Shown: one piece after another, positions 53,743 through 63,963 of the stretch
Numbering within the stretch: the stretch's first letter is position 1
How the letters are laid out: each line of letters begins with the position of its first letter
Source of the DNA: Solenopsis invicta
Lineage: Eukaryota; Arthropoda; Insecta; Hymenoptera; Formicidae
NCBI RefSeq assembly: GCF_016802725.1
Contig: NC_052666.1
Span: forward strand, 4,926,501-4,990,500
DNA: 64,000 nucleotides
Direction: 5' to 3'
Translations under genes and position numbers: made by a program
The notes under the pieces: model-generated
Seen by the model: only the letters and a program-made list of their open reading frames with translations
Database searches by the model: none
What the model was told of the DNA's origin: nothing

Positions 53743-55737
53743 TTACGATTTCTCCATCTCCAAATACTTGCGGAGTTGGCTATAAGAGTTTTCGTTGGGA
53801 TGCTCCCCCCTCTCCTCTTCTGCTTCCTCTGCGGTGATCACCTCATTGTCTGCTAGCGGCTTTCCGTCCTTGGGTTTGGGATGAATGAGAACATATTCTC
53901 GGACCGGGACCGGTGTTCGTTGTCTATGGCTCATGTGTAACAGGAGATTCGCGGCTGAACTCCATATGGCACCCAACAGGTGCATGCTCCATCCATAAAT
54001 CGAGTGCAAGGCGTAACCGTGAATTATAGTATCGATAATCATTTTGATAATTCTCGCAATGATGAATATTGCTAGTATCCCGGCACTAGCAGATCCAAAG
54101 TTCATGAAACCATTCCATACTCTTCGCCCCGCGCTCTCGGCTATATGCTCAAGCGATTTCTCATCAAGAAGGTTCAGCATTGAGATACTGCCCGCAGGTA
54201 TATTCTGTCCCATGGCGCCTCGGGCTATTGTATTTAGCATCGATGGCTTCTCTACGGGAAACATTATGTGATCCCTGAGGCGGTCGAGATCCTCCGACGT
54301 GTAAATCCCACTTGTAGCCAATGAATCCGGGCTTACATATTTCCAGGAAGGTTTTGTTAATGGCTGGATTATCGGTGGTGCGACCGTTTCCTCCGGTCTG
54401 GTGGTCATTTTGAACCACGTATCCTGTATGCGATACATTGCGGGGAGAAGTCCGTGACAGTCTCGCGGTGTACCCTTTCTCGTAAGTATACGTGACCTCG
54501 GTAATAAGAAGTAAGATTGATTCTTATGCGTCACGGGGAGTTCATTGTAGCAGTCCTCAGTGTGTCTAATTTTGCATTCCACTGGAACGCACTTGATTAG
54601 GTGTATTACTTCTCCGGCGATGACAGCTGTGTAGCCCGGTGTCTTCATTATGCGAAATGCCATTTCATCTGGAGCGATACTCGACAATGACAACACATTC
54701 CGTAACATCTGCTGTTCTAACACACATTTTTGCTCTAACAAGTCCCGATACAATCGAGTCAATTGCAGCTTGATATGTTTCTCGACGTAGACAAACTTAG
54801 AATTCACGTATGCGAACATATCTAGGTTGTTTACGGAGATCCGCGATCGCGATTTAAATGTTCTTCCGCGTTGCGTCTCGAGGATTAATAACTTAGGATG
54901 TTCGGTCTTGAAAAGTTTATAACCGCACACTTCAGTTTCTCCGGTTTTTGTTAGCGCGAACGTGGTATCTTTAGATGTCATGGTATAAACTACGGGTGTT
55001 GTTTGCCCCTTCGCGGGAGAAAGTTTATTCGCTAGACCTTCATATAGAATTTCGTAGCGATCGAAATGGCAACTATCCGACGGGACCGCTTCCCAGTAGC
55101 TTTCCGACCCGTCGGTATCGTAGCACACACGGTCACTCGCGGCACATCGCGTACCCGATGGCAACACAATCTCGCCGGTTGACTGCTTCACATTGGCGTC
55201 AAATGTTCTCAAGGAAATTTTAACGGTGGCTTGGACTACGACGTTGTCCCAGGTGCCGTAGCTGTCAGTGTATTGTGCACCGAAACAGCTTCCGTCGGTA
55301 GTGGCTCTTCCGGCTAACGTGATGCTACGCCAATTTGTTGAATTTGCCGGTAGCTTGTCGATGGTTGCGGAGAGGATAGTGAGTGAACCCGTTTCGTGAA
55401 GTCGACGGCAGGCATCACCACCCAGCTCTCTGATATATTGCCGTCGTCCGTTATTGACGATCGACACGTGGGAATGCATCCCGCAGTAATGTACCGTTCG
55501 ATCCAATTCTACGCGGCACTGCCTCACCGCTATCGGATTATAGTCGGATGTCTGCATCAATTGCAAGTACAATTCTTCATTTACTGGCTCTATATCCTCC
55601 AGATTACAACCTCCAATGTTCAATAGGGAGAGGGTGGTTATATTCAACCCCTCGCCATGGCAATTATAACCCGTCAAGCCGAATTCACTCCCGGGAATTA
55701 GCAGCACTATTAAAATGGAGCTCGCACACATGGCCAT
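53743..55737 (-). CDS. env: env of element D, chuvirus-like glycoprotein, 664 aa
   Basis: It starts 13 nt after the pol stop. A signal peptide (about residues 1-19) is followed by LTGYNCHGEGLNITT. It shares with B and C the YCGMHSHVSIV block, CHFDRYEILYEGLA, the invariant region HIMFPVEKPSMLNTIARGA and the membrane segment FGSASAGILAIFIIARII with the following YGWSMHLLGAIW segment. The cytoplasmic tail differs and is acidic. It is open from end to end. The ectodomain is roughly half identical to that of C by eye, so the family has kept this protein through considerable divergence. Confidence 0.9.
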   Translation of the reverse strand: MAMCASSILIVLLIPGSEFGLTGYNCHGEGLNITTLSLLNIGGCNLEDIEPVNEELYLQLMQTSDYNPIAVRQCRVELDRTVHYCGMHSHVSIVNNGRRQYIRELGGDACRRLHETGSLTILSATIDKLPANSTNWRSITLAGRATTDGSCFGAQYTDSYGTWDNVVVQATVKISLRTFDANVKQSTGEIVLPSGTRCAASDRVCYDTDGSESYWEAVPSDSCHFDRYEILYEGLANKLSPAKGQTTPVVYTMTSKDTTFALTKTGETEVCGYKLFKTEHPKLLILETQRGRTFKSRSRISVNNLDMFAYVNSKFVYVEKHIKLQLTRLYRDLLEQKCVLEQQMLRNVLSLSSIAPDEMAFRIMKTPGYTAVIAGEVIHLIKCVPVECKIRHTEDCYNELPVTHKNQSYFLLPRSRILTRKGTPRDCHGLLPAMYRIQDTWFKMTTRPEETVAPPIIQPLTKPSWKYVSPDSLATSGIYTSEDLDRLRDHIMFPVEKPSMLNTIARGAMGQNIPAGSISMLNLLDEKSLEHIAESAGRRVWNGFMNFGSASAGILAIFIIARIIKMIIDTIIHGYALHSIYGWSMHLLGAIWSSAANLLLHMSHRQRTPVPVREYVLIHPKPKDGKPLADNEVITAEEAEEERGEHPNENSYSQLRKYLEMEKS

Positions 55738-55750
55738 TCCTTTGCAGTTG

Positions 55751-58700
55751 TTAGGCGTCGGTAGACTGGGCTGCTCTCGGTTCTTCTGCGTCCTCCTCCA
55801 TGTCTTTATGGGTGACTGGTGGGGGAGCTGTAGGGGGTGGGGGTTCTCCGCGAGCCAACTTTAATTTATCGCTATGTACTATCTTATATTTATTGTTACT
55901 TAATTTAATCTTAATATTATGTCTATCTATGATTTCGCAAATAAGATACGGACCCGTGTACTGATTATCCAATTTATTTTTTACTGGTTCCTTTAACATA
56001 TATACCAAATCGCCAACATCGAAGTTAACAGGTCTAATTTTACGGTCGAAATACCGTTTGGATCGTAACTTAGCTCCTATTAGATTTTCATGCGCAATAT
56101 CTTGAGTTTTCCGGAGCTTGTAAAAAAGGTTGGTCAGGTACCTCTCGTATGTTTCATTTTGTTCATTGTTGATCTCAGGATCGGGACCTGGGACCTCCGC
56201 GATTTTACCGAACACCAACTCATACGGTGTGTACCGCGTAGCCTCATGCACGCTGGTGTTGTACGAGAAGGTTGCGAGACTCAGGTACTCGTCCCAATCG
56301 TCCCTTTTTACAAACTGCCTCAGGTAGTCCCACAGGACTTGATGGGATCGTTCTACCGATCCGTTCGCCTGCGGTCTGTACGCAGTGGTATGATATTGAG
56401 TTATTTTGAATTTACGTGCGACTATGCGCATTAGACTACTCAGGAAATTCGCTCCCTGATCCGTTAATATGGCTTTAGGAGCACCGAAAATACAAATGAA
56501 TTGTTTCACGAGCGCGTCGGATATATGAGTGGAAGTCGCCTGTTTCAATGGAATCGCCAGCGAATATTTAGTCAAAAGATCTTGTAACGTGAGTATGTAA
56601 GTATGTCCGTTCTTAGAAGTAAGGAGCGGGCCCATTATGTCGAGTGAAATTTTTTCAAATGCCGCTCCCGACGTATCAGTCAAAGTCATGGGTTGTTTGG
56701 TTTTTAGCCGCACTAATTTTTTCAGCTGGCATTCTTTACAAGATTTCACGAAATTTTGAATGTCTGTTTTCATGTTGCTCCAATAGTAACTGTACCTAAC
56801 CCTGTCGTACGTCTTAGTCACTCCTTTATGTCCTCCTATTACTGTACTATGGTTCTCAAAAATTATTTGTCTCCGGTTCTGTACGTCAGGAATAATTATC
56901 TCATTCGAACAGACTGTTATGTGTACGTTAAGGTCGTAGAAAAAACGAGAAAGGTATCCCCGGACTACGTCCCACTCTACGTTTGCTACAGGCCCCTTTG
57001 AAATTGAAAATGTATTAAGATCGAGTTCTCGTACAACATCGTATAGAGATATTATTCCTGTCTTTATCGACTCCCGCTGTGTCTTTTCCGAGTATTGATT
57101 TTCTATCGCTATCGTTATTAGGTAATATTTACCTTGCCGCATAGTCCTCGCCCTGCCGATGTCGAGATTTCTTATCTCCGGGAATTTATTGATTTTATCT
57201 AAATGCTTCGACCCGGTGTCGCAAGGCCGGCCCGTTCTGTCTATGAACACTACTAGATTATCTTTTCGCTCTCTAAAATGATCACGTGTTTCAGTGATGT
57301 CGGGACGGTTTATGTGATATGCTTCGTCTATAGGGTCGACGAGGGGTTCGTCGGAATCTGTGTCTGCCGTTGTGTCTGTGTCTGTGTCTGTGTCTGAGGA
57401 ACTCTCGAATTCCTGTTCGCTCTCGCTCCTTGTGTTCGTGTTTGCGTCAGGTAGTGGGTCCCTTACAACTTCCACATGTTCTACGGTTGGACTGGGTTTT
57501 ATTGCCTCAGTCTGTGCGTGACCCTCGGCCGTCTCGTCATGTGTCCGTCGCGTCTCGTTTATTTTGTCAATTTTATCGCTATGTGGAGAAAAAATAGACT
57601 CGTCAGAGTCGCTACGTGAGATAGGAAGAATTTCATGCAGTACAGGATTTCTGGAAAGTGCGTCCGCGTTCGTGTTGATTTTCCCCGCCTTATAGACTAC
57701 CTGGTATTCATATTCGGCTAGTTTTAGCCGCCAACGAACGAGTCTAGACGTTGGATCCTTCACCGAGTGGAGCCAGACCAATGGTTTATGATCGGTCACC
57801 AATTGAAACTGTCGCCCATAAAGGTACGGTCTGAAGTGATTGACACAGTAGACTATGGCTAGCAATTCTCGTTCTATTGTTGAGTAGTTTTGTTCAGCCT
57901 GATTTAGGCGTCTTCCCGCGTACGCAATAGGCAGGTCTTTCCCGAGTGGGCCTTGGCTAAGTATTCCCCCTACCGCGACATTTGACGCATCGGTCGTAAC
58001 AAGAAAAGGCTTCGAGAAATCAGGATACTGCAGTACAGGATAATTACGTAGCATTTCTTTTAGTCTCTCAAAAGCCGCCTCCTGTGGTGAAGCCCAGGAG
58101 AAAGCGACGTCTTGTTTTAGAAGGTTTGTTAATGGATAAGCTATCTTGGAAAAGTTAGGCACGAACCGTCTGTAATATCCTGCCAGCCCGAGGAATTGTT
58201 TGATCTGTTTGGGATTTTGGGGTCTCGGGAAATCTTTTACGGCCCGAACCTTTTCAGGATCCGGTTTCACCCCGCTTTCCCCGATCACGTGACCCAGGTA
58301 GGTGACTTCTTTGCGCAGGAATTCACATTTGTCGGGCTGGAGGCGAAGATTTGCCTGTCTAAGACGGGCGGCCAATTTTTCGAACTTTCTAGAGTGCTCT
58401 ATCAATGAACTTGAATATAAAACAATGTCATCCAGGTAAACGAATAGCTCCACGCCTTGGAGTCCGGATAATACCCGATCCATCAAGCGCTGGAAGGTTG
58501 CCGGTGCATTTTTCAGCCCGAACGGCATTCGGTTGAATTCATAGTGGCCATATGGCGTTGAAAAAGCGGTCTTATGCGCGTCGCTCTCGCTCATTGGAAT
58601 TTGGTGGAACCCCGACACTAAGTCGAAGATACTAAAATATTTAGCGCTACCGAGCTGATCAAGTATTTCATTTATATTTGGAAGGGGGTAAGCATCCCCG

Positions 58701-59824
58701 ATCGTTTTTTCATTTAGCATACGGAAGTCAATCACCATACGCCAGCGCTTGTTTCCCTTACTATCGGCTTTTTTAGGGACGATCCACAAGGGAGAATTAT
58801 AAGGTGAAACAGAGGGCTTAATTACGTCATTTTTCAAAAGACTTTGTACTTGTTTATTAACTTCTTCTTTATGAACTTCCGGGAACCTGTATTGCTTCGT
58901 ATGCACAGGCCGCTCATCGGTAGTTTTGATACTGTGCTTTAATGCGTTAGTGCATCCCAATTTGTCGCTAGGTAATTGGAATATGTCACTGTGTTTAGTA
59001 ATTAATTTTTCTACATGTTTTATTTCTTCTGTATTCAAGCCTTGCAACCGAAGCAACTTTCTTACTTCGTCGGCCCTGCTACCTGGGTCTCCGGCAATCG
59101 CGAGGATTTGGCCTGGATCGGTCCCCGTCTCCAAGAGGGGTTCAGTGGAGCTTGGGGCGGATGAAGGATAATCGACCGTGTCGAATTCTTGCAGCTCGAC
59201 AACGGGAGCAGGCAAGATGACATCATCGTTCGACGTGTTATACGCTCGCAAGTAAGCTTTCCCAGCGCGGTTAGTTACGATAGCTTCCCCGAGATATACG
59301 TTTTCTTTAATTTGTAAACGCGGCACGTACCCGATATTCACGTCAGTATTCATTACGTTTATTGCCATTACTACACTCGTTCTCCCTGGAATTTTAACGG
59401 TTTCGCGATTTAGAAATGGAAATGTGGCACCGTGCCATTCTATAATTTGTTCGACGAAATTAATCTTTCCCGTATCACGCAGAAAATCGGCTCCTAAGAT
59501 GCCGTCGCATGATATCGGAAAATCAGGGGATACGACGTGGAATGCTACATCTCGACCGAGTATCACAGCGGTGACGCGCCCTAGGGTCTCTATTCGCCCT
59601 TCTGTAATACCCGTGAGGAAGATTTTAGAATCAATGTCGATTTGAGTGTTCAAGATTTTATCGGATTTAATTAGATTCGGAGCGGCTCCCGTGTCAATCA
59701 TTAATTTAGCATTTGGTCGAAACGATTCGCTACTCACGCTGATAATTGGCGCGTGGCTGAAATTTTTTATTCGGAGGAGCCCGATTCGCGCTTCTCTTCC
59801 TCCTCGGTCTCCGCCTTTATACAA
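55751..59824 (-). CDS. pol: pol of element D, intact, 1,357 aa
   Basis: Protease DTGA at residues 44-47 and ILGADFLRD near 100; RT with YLDDIVLYSS near 462; RNase H with TTDASNVAVGG and TDHKPLVWL; an acidic linker with TDTDTD repeats; the zinc region (ENHSTVIGGHKG, CKECQLKK); integrase core SLDIMGPL (~1,058), TDQGANF (~1,120) and E in NGSVERSH (~1,156), which is the D-x35-E spacing; a GPY/F-like tail (QYTGPYLI). The frame starts 57 bp before the end of gag and is in -1 relative to it. All visible catalytic residues are present, so this is the best-preserved polymerase in the window. Confidence 0.9.
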   Translation of the reverse strand: MYKGGDRGGREARIGLLRIKNFSHAPIISVSSESFRPNAKLMIDTGAAPNLIKSDKILNTQIDIDSKIFLTGITEGRIETLGRVTAVILGRDVAFHVVSPDFPISCDGILGADFLRDTGKINFVEQIIEWHGATFPFLNRETVKIPGRTSVVMAINVMNTDVNIGYVPRLQIKENVYLGEAIVTNRAGKAYLRAYNTSNDDVILPAPVVELQEFDTVDYPSSAPSSTEPLLETGTDPGQILAIAGDPGSRADEVRKLLRLQGLNTEEIKHVEKLITKHSDIFQLPSDKLGCTNALKHSIKTTDERPVHTKQYRFPEVHKEEVNKQVQSLLKNDVIKPSVSPYNSPLWIVPKKADSKGNKRWRMVIDFRMLNEKTIGDAYPLPNINEILDQLGSAKYFSIFDLVSGFHQIPMSESDAHKTAFSTPYGHYEFNRMPFGLKNAPATFQRLMDRVLSGLQGVELFVYLDDIVLYSSSLIEHSRKFEKLAARLRQANLRLQPDKCEFLRKEVTYLGHVIGESGVKPDPEKVRAVKDFPRPQNPKQIKQFLGLAGYYRRFVPNFSKIAYPLTNLLKQDVAFSWASPQEAAFERLKEMLRNYPVLQYPDFSKPFLVTTDASNVAVGGILSQGPLGKDLPIAYAGRRLNQAEQNYSTIERELLAIVYCVNHFRPYLYGRQFQLVTDHKPLVWLHSVKDPTSRLVRWRLKLAEYEYQVVYKAGKINTNADALSRNPVLHEILPISRSDSDESIFSPHSDKIDKINETRRTHDETAEGHAQTEAIKPSPTVEHVEVVRDPLPDANTNTRSESEQEFESSSDTDTDTDTTADTDSDEPLVDPIDEAYHINRPDITETRDHFRERKDNLVVFIDRTGRPCDTGSKHLDKINKFPEIRNLDIGRARTMRQGKYYLITIAIENQYSEKTQRESIKTGIISLYDVVRELDLNTFSISKGPVANVEWDVVRGYLSRFFYDLNVHITVCSNEIIIPDVQNRRQIIFENHSTVIGGHKGVTKTYDRVRYSYYWSNMKTDIQNFVKSCKECQLKKLVRLKTKQPMTLTDTSGAAFEKISLDIMGPLLTSKNGHTYILTLQDLLTKYSLAIPLKQATSTHISDALVKQFICIFGAPKAILTDQGANFLSSLMRIVARKFKITQYHTTAYRPQANGSVERSHQVLWDYLRQFVKRDDWDEYLSLATFSYNTSVHEATRYTPYELVFGKIAEVPGPDPEINNEQNETYERYLTNLFYKLRKTQDIAHENLIGAKLRSKRYFDRKIRPVNFDVGDLVYMLKEPVKNKLDNQYTGPYLICEIIDRHNIKIKLSNNKYKIVHSDKLKLARGEPPPPTAPPPVTHKDMEEDAEEPRAAQSTDA

Positions 59825-61242
59825 CGTACTGGACGGCTCGTTGGTGGCCCGGCTCGAGTTGCGTCCCTGCTCGAGGGGCCGGCGGGGTTTCCCTGATTAT
59901 TACGATTATACTCTCTTTTACGGCAGTTTTGAATCTCATGCCCCGGGTTTTTGCAATATCTGCACCAAATGGAATTCATGTTCTGGGCTGCGTCTGCCGG
60001 ATATTAATGTGTTGTATTCGTCACATGCCGACGGTCGCCATTCTCGCGAATATCGCGACGTTCTGGATAATGCTCGCGGCGGTCATTACGATAGTCGCGA
60101 GGATCGCGTCTGATATTATAAAATTCACGCGAGTCGCGTCCAGTATTATAAGATTCGCGTGGATCGCGACGTTCGTTATAAAATTCTCGAGAATCGCGCG
60201 GAGCAGAATAACCTATTGGTGGGCGTTGACGATCGCCAGTAGAGCGGAAGTCGCGATAATCCCGGGTCGGTACGCTACCTGGAAAAGGTCGCATTCCTCC
60301 TCTCTGTCCTGTACGGTAGTTGGGATCGTACCGTTCCTTCTCTAACTCATCTCGTTTCGCTATGGCCTTTGCAGCAGCGAAAACTTCGAAAGGCTCATTC
60401 TCGTGTCTTTCTCGCATGAAGACACGGTAACGCACAGGGAGCCCGTCGCAGAATGATCTTGCGGTTAGCTGGTCGACCTCAGAGATAATGGAATAATCTA
60501 GATTTCCCCGAGCTCGACGTTCGGCATCTAAAATCGCGGACCGCAGCTCCTTCACTCTCGATATAAAATCTAATATATGTTCGTTCGCTCTCATGTAGGC
60601 TTTGCTTAGTTCACCCCGATACTGGTCAATACTATGCGACGCTCCGAATGCGTTATTTAATAAATCAATGAGTTGCATCACCGTCTCGCACGGCTCATCC
60701 TCTACCGCGGCGTATGCTCGGTCGGATAGTCTGTTTATTAATAGTCGCGTCAAATATTTTTCGTGGTTCGCAGGTGCACTCTCACGGGCGCGTCGGCAAG
60801 CACGCGCGAATTGTGTTAACGGAATGTTATAGCCATCGAACCGCGGGACCCCCTCCAGTATTTCCCGGAAAGATATTTTCGGTCCCCCTTGCCGTTCGGG
60901 TGAGCGCGGAGGAGAAGGGATAGCGCTGCGAAATCTTTGTCTAGCAGGCGGGGTGGGGCTACGGGTCGCGCTTCGCCGTATCTCTATCTCCTGACGGATA
61001 TTACTTAACTCGCGCATGAATGTATCCTTCAACCCGGTTATTAATCCCCGCAATTCAGAATCAGCGCTACTCCCGGCGTTTTTATTTATTTCGAAATCTC
61101 GTTTTTCGCGAGCAAATTGCGACTTTTCCTTTTCTAAAGCCGCCGCTTCCTCGCGGAGTTGCTTGTCTCGTTGTACCTGTGCGAGGCGCACAGCTTCGAG
61201 CTCGTCCTCGGATAAGGCCACCTTCTTTCCACGCGTCTCCAT
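59767..61242 (-). pseudogene. gag: gag of element D with one in-frame stop before the zinc knuckle
   Basis: I chose the start METRGKK at 61,242 because B and C start the same way (the frame itself opens at 61,299). An N-terminal coiled coil, a Pro-rich linker and a capsid-like domain (FDGYNIPLTQFARACRR, YAAVEDEPCETV) are followed by Arg-rich repeats (RRDPRESYN, DSREFYN). TAA at 60,004-60,006 stops the frame. The next codons continue in the same frame to the CCHC knuckle (CRYCKNPGHEIQNC, near 59,930-59,970) and a stop at 59,767. Without readthrough, particles would lack the nucleocapsid part and gag-pol could not be made. Confidence 0.85.
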
Positions 61243-61273
61243 GTTAGGTATTATTAATAACGGTTTGACTAAC

Positions 61274-61675
61274 CTAGAAGGTATCCCGAGACAAGGCAAT
61301 TATTGTAGCGTCAGGCTCATTCCACGGATAATCTCCCTCGCGAATTAAATGGGAAACAAAATCCTCGAGAGTTTGTAAACAAGTGGTACAATCACGGACC
61401 ATACGCGAACAAGCTAATGAAATCCGGCACGACTCACACTTCCGATGTTCGAATGGCCCCCCTAGATGTATGTAATGCTCTAGAATTCCACTAAAATTTC
61501 TATCCTTGAATTTAGATTTCGTGCTCTTACACTCTAAACAAATAGCATGCTCGGCTTCACAGCGAAGATACAGCGAGCTTACACAACGCGCACTACGCAG
61601 CCAGTCTTGGAATCTACGGTCGGGAACAAAGCGTCCAGCGGGGGTCGAGAGAGCGACCCGAGGAGCAGGACACAT
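61274..61675 (-). CDS. Cys/His-rich accessory ORF upstream of gag, element D, 133 aa
   Basis: It begins MCPAPRVALS. The Cys framework of B and C is conserved: ARC, CLEC, HYIHLGG, CESC, CTTC, and at the end PDATIIALSRDT. It ends 31 bp before the gag start chosen here. Only about a third of the residues match C, but the metal-ligand positions are kept. This argues for a selected zinc-binding fold rather than a chance frame. Confidence 0.75.
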   Translation of the reverse strand: MCPAPRVALSTPAGRFVPDRRFQDWLRSARCVSSLYLRCEAEHAICLECKSTKSKFKDRNFSGILEHYIHLGGPFEHRKCESCRISLACSRMVRDCTTCLQTLEDFVSHLIREGDYPWNEPDATIIALSRDTF

Positions 61676-61723
61676 TCCTCGTCAGAGTTTGAGCGGGGAA
61701 TTTCCTAACGGAAAATTTAACAA

Positions 61724-61740
61724 TCCCACCGCTGTCACCA
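61724..61740 (-). other. Primer binding site of element D (tRNA-Leu-like)
   Basis: TGGTGACAGCGGTGGGA on the minus strand lies 5 nt from the 5' LTR. It is identical to that of C. Confidence 0.85.
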
Positions 61741-61745
61741 ATTTA

Positions 61746-63174
61746 TGTTACGTCGAGATGCGAACCGAGGGCAAACACATAAGATCCGGCTAGTGCCTCG
61801 TTGTAGGGGGTGGAAATAAAATTAATAATCATTCGAGGCTGAAATTGCGCGAGATCCCCGGCGGTTGCGGGAGAGAGAGAGAGAGAGAGGGTGAGAGAAA
61901 CAGGGCAGGTGAGAGGGAAAGAGAGAAAGAGTGAGGGAGCCAGGACAAGTGAGACAGGGGAAAAAGAAGGTGAGCGAAGGGAGAGAGAGAGAGAGACTGA
62001 ATTTATCTTTTAGAGGGACGGCAGGGAGAGTTACGTAGTACCCCAACCAATTGCAATTTCTTTATTTATGTGATTTCGAGCGTTTTATTACGCGGCAAAA
62101 TAATTAAGACACTTACCTTTACCAACTATGAAGGAGTGGGCAGCTCTCGCCGATCGCGGGGATGGTCAGCGTTGACCGATAGTTTCCTCGGCCTTGGTGG
62201 GTGGATGCCGCGGCGCGGCGTCCCTCGTTCTCAGCAGGGGCGTCGAGATAATTATTTTCACTCGCGGTAGGACACGTGGCGATCGCGTTATGTTGAGAGA
62301 CACTGTATTGTGCGATGTTTCCCGAATCGCGGCGATATAATTAGCCTTACTGTACTTACATTAGACGCAAGAGTAAGAGGGTTGAATCAACACAGGTTAA
62401 TTACACTTTAACATATAATATTTATTAATTAGATTTAATTAATACAACAAAGGTGTTGCGGGTTACAACTATGCTTAAATTCGGTAGAAAAATAATACAC
62501 TCGGATTGAAATTGTAACATAGAATTAAGAACATTAATGCAAAATAATGATGATAGTAGTTAATGTTAATAATAAGTCTAAGCTAAATTAATATTAGAAA
62601 CTGAATTAGAACTAAAGTTGAGATTTGAATTGAATCGAAATAGAATTGAATTAGAATTAGGATCGGGTTGAATTATAATGAATTTCGAACAATTTAGTTT
62701 ACGCCACGTGGTCACAATTTCAACAGCGGAGCGCGACGCGGGTATACTTTACGAAGTCCGGCGACGAAGTGACCCAGAGTCGCTGTCCGGAGGGGCAGCG
62801 TTGCCACCGCCATACCGTTCTAAATCGCCCACGCTTCCGAGTGCGGCGCTGATGCAAGAAGAAGGACGCTCGCACGTACACGCGCCCACGCCATTAAGCG
62901 CAAGCCTAGGTGCGAGGGAGAAAGAAAGAGACGCTCGCGTATAGCAGGGCTAGGCGAGAGAGAGAAGGAAAGAGACGCTCATGCATAGCCCGCGCCACTA
63001 AGTGCAAGGCTAGGTGAGAAAGAGAAAGAAAGAGACGCTCGCGTATAGCAGGGCTAGGCGAGAGAGAGAAAGAAGGAGACGCTTCATCCTTCGTCTCGCA
63101 GGTACGGTCTGAGGCGCGAAAATTTAGTCGAGAATAAGTCGCAAAATTTACACCCGGAATTTGCGGATGTAACA
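61746..63174 (-). repeat. 5' LTR of element D
   Basis: It is 1,429 bp and matches 52,054-53,482. All differences seen by eye are transitions. Confidence 0.95.
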
Positions 63175-63178
63175 CATG
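63175..63178. other. Target site duplication CATG, right copy (element D)
   Basis: Matches 52,050-52,053. Confidence 0.9.
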
Positions 63179-63963
63179 TACTCATGTGCTATATAGGATT
63201 GTTGGCAGCACCGAACAAATTGGTCAAACAGCCATCTTATATGAGTCAAGTTATCAGTTTTCTTTCGCTCCTCCCTCGTTGATTTGTCATCAAAGCGAAT
63301 GCAATTTTGCAAAAAGTAAAATCGTTGCAATGACATAGTCGTCCGAAATATATCGACTCCTGTTCCATCCGTCCTCCATAAGTCGTTCAGATTCTGGCGG
63401 CTTGATTTATTTAGACCAGCAATGTATAGCAACCCAATAAACGCATCAAGTTCTGTAGCTGTTGTTTCTTTCATGTAATATAGCCTTTTAGGATTGTTGC
63501 AATTTGCTTGTCGTCTCAAGATTTCTTCGTTTGTATGGATCAATATAACATTCTTCATTTCCTCGGTGAAAAAAATTTTCCAACATTCAACTTCAGTTTT
63601 CGCCTCTTTTGCTGCTCCTTTCACTCCAGGCTTCTCATTAATTATGTTTTCAGCCCGAGTTCGTATATTTGTTCGTGGAGCTTGCTTGTACCACTTTTGG
63701 CCATCTTTACATTTGTAATGAGGTGCATGAACTTGGACAGAGGAGCGACGTGTTCTCAGAGATGAAAGTGTGATATTGTCGTCTGAATCCCCATCACTGT
63801 CACTTTCTACTTGATCATCATTTATCTCCTGTTCCGTATCAGATTCGAGGTTATGTTCACTACAATTATCAAATACTTCTGACGAGCTTGATTCGTCCGA
63901 AGAATTTTCTAATATCTCATGCAGCATGGACCTAAGTCGCCTTTCATCACTTTCCACATCCAT
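63175..63963 (-). pseudogene. piggyBac transposase, N-terminal part
   Basis: It starts MDVESDERRL at 63,963. An acidic, Ser-rich N-terminal region is followed by the helical part of the DDE_Tnp_1_7 domain (ELDAFIGLLYIAGLNKS, FLQNCIRFDD). After 263 codons it reaches the CATG duplication. The codon phase then fits exactly with 52,049 and the first catalytic block. The reading frame continues for nine codons into the LTR of D and stops at 63,148. Confidence 0.85.

Larger units (their letters stand above)
52054..63174 (-). mobile_element. Element D: youngest insertion, 11.1 kb, Ty3/Gypsy-type with chuvirus-like env
   Basis: Two 1,429-bp LTRs of equal length differ by about eight transitions by eye. 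PBS, Cys-rich ORF, gag, pol, env and polypurine tract are present. Pol and env are open, and gag has one in-frame stop. The proteins are clearly diverged from those of A, B and C, so D belongs to a sister lineage. It interrupts the piggyBac transposase. Confidence 0.95.

Noticed and set aside
63148..63174. Extra C-terminal residues of the piggyBac N-terminal frame
   Set aside because: The last nine codons are read from the LTR of element D after the insertion point.
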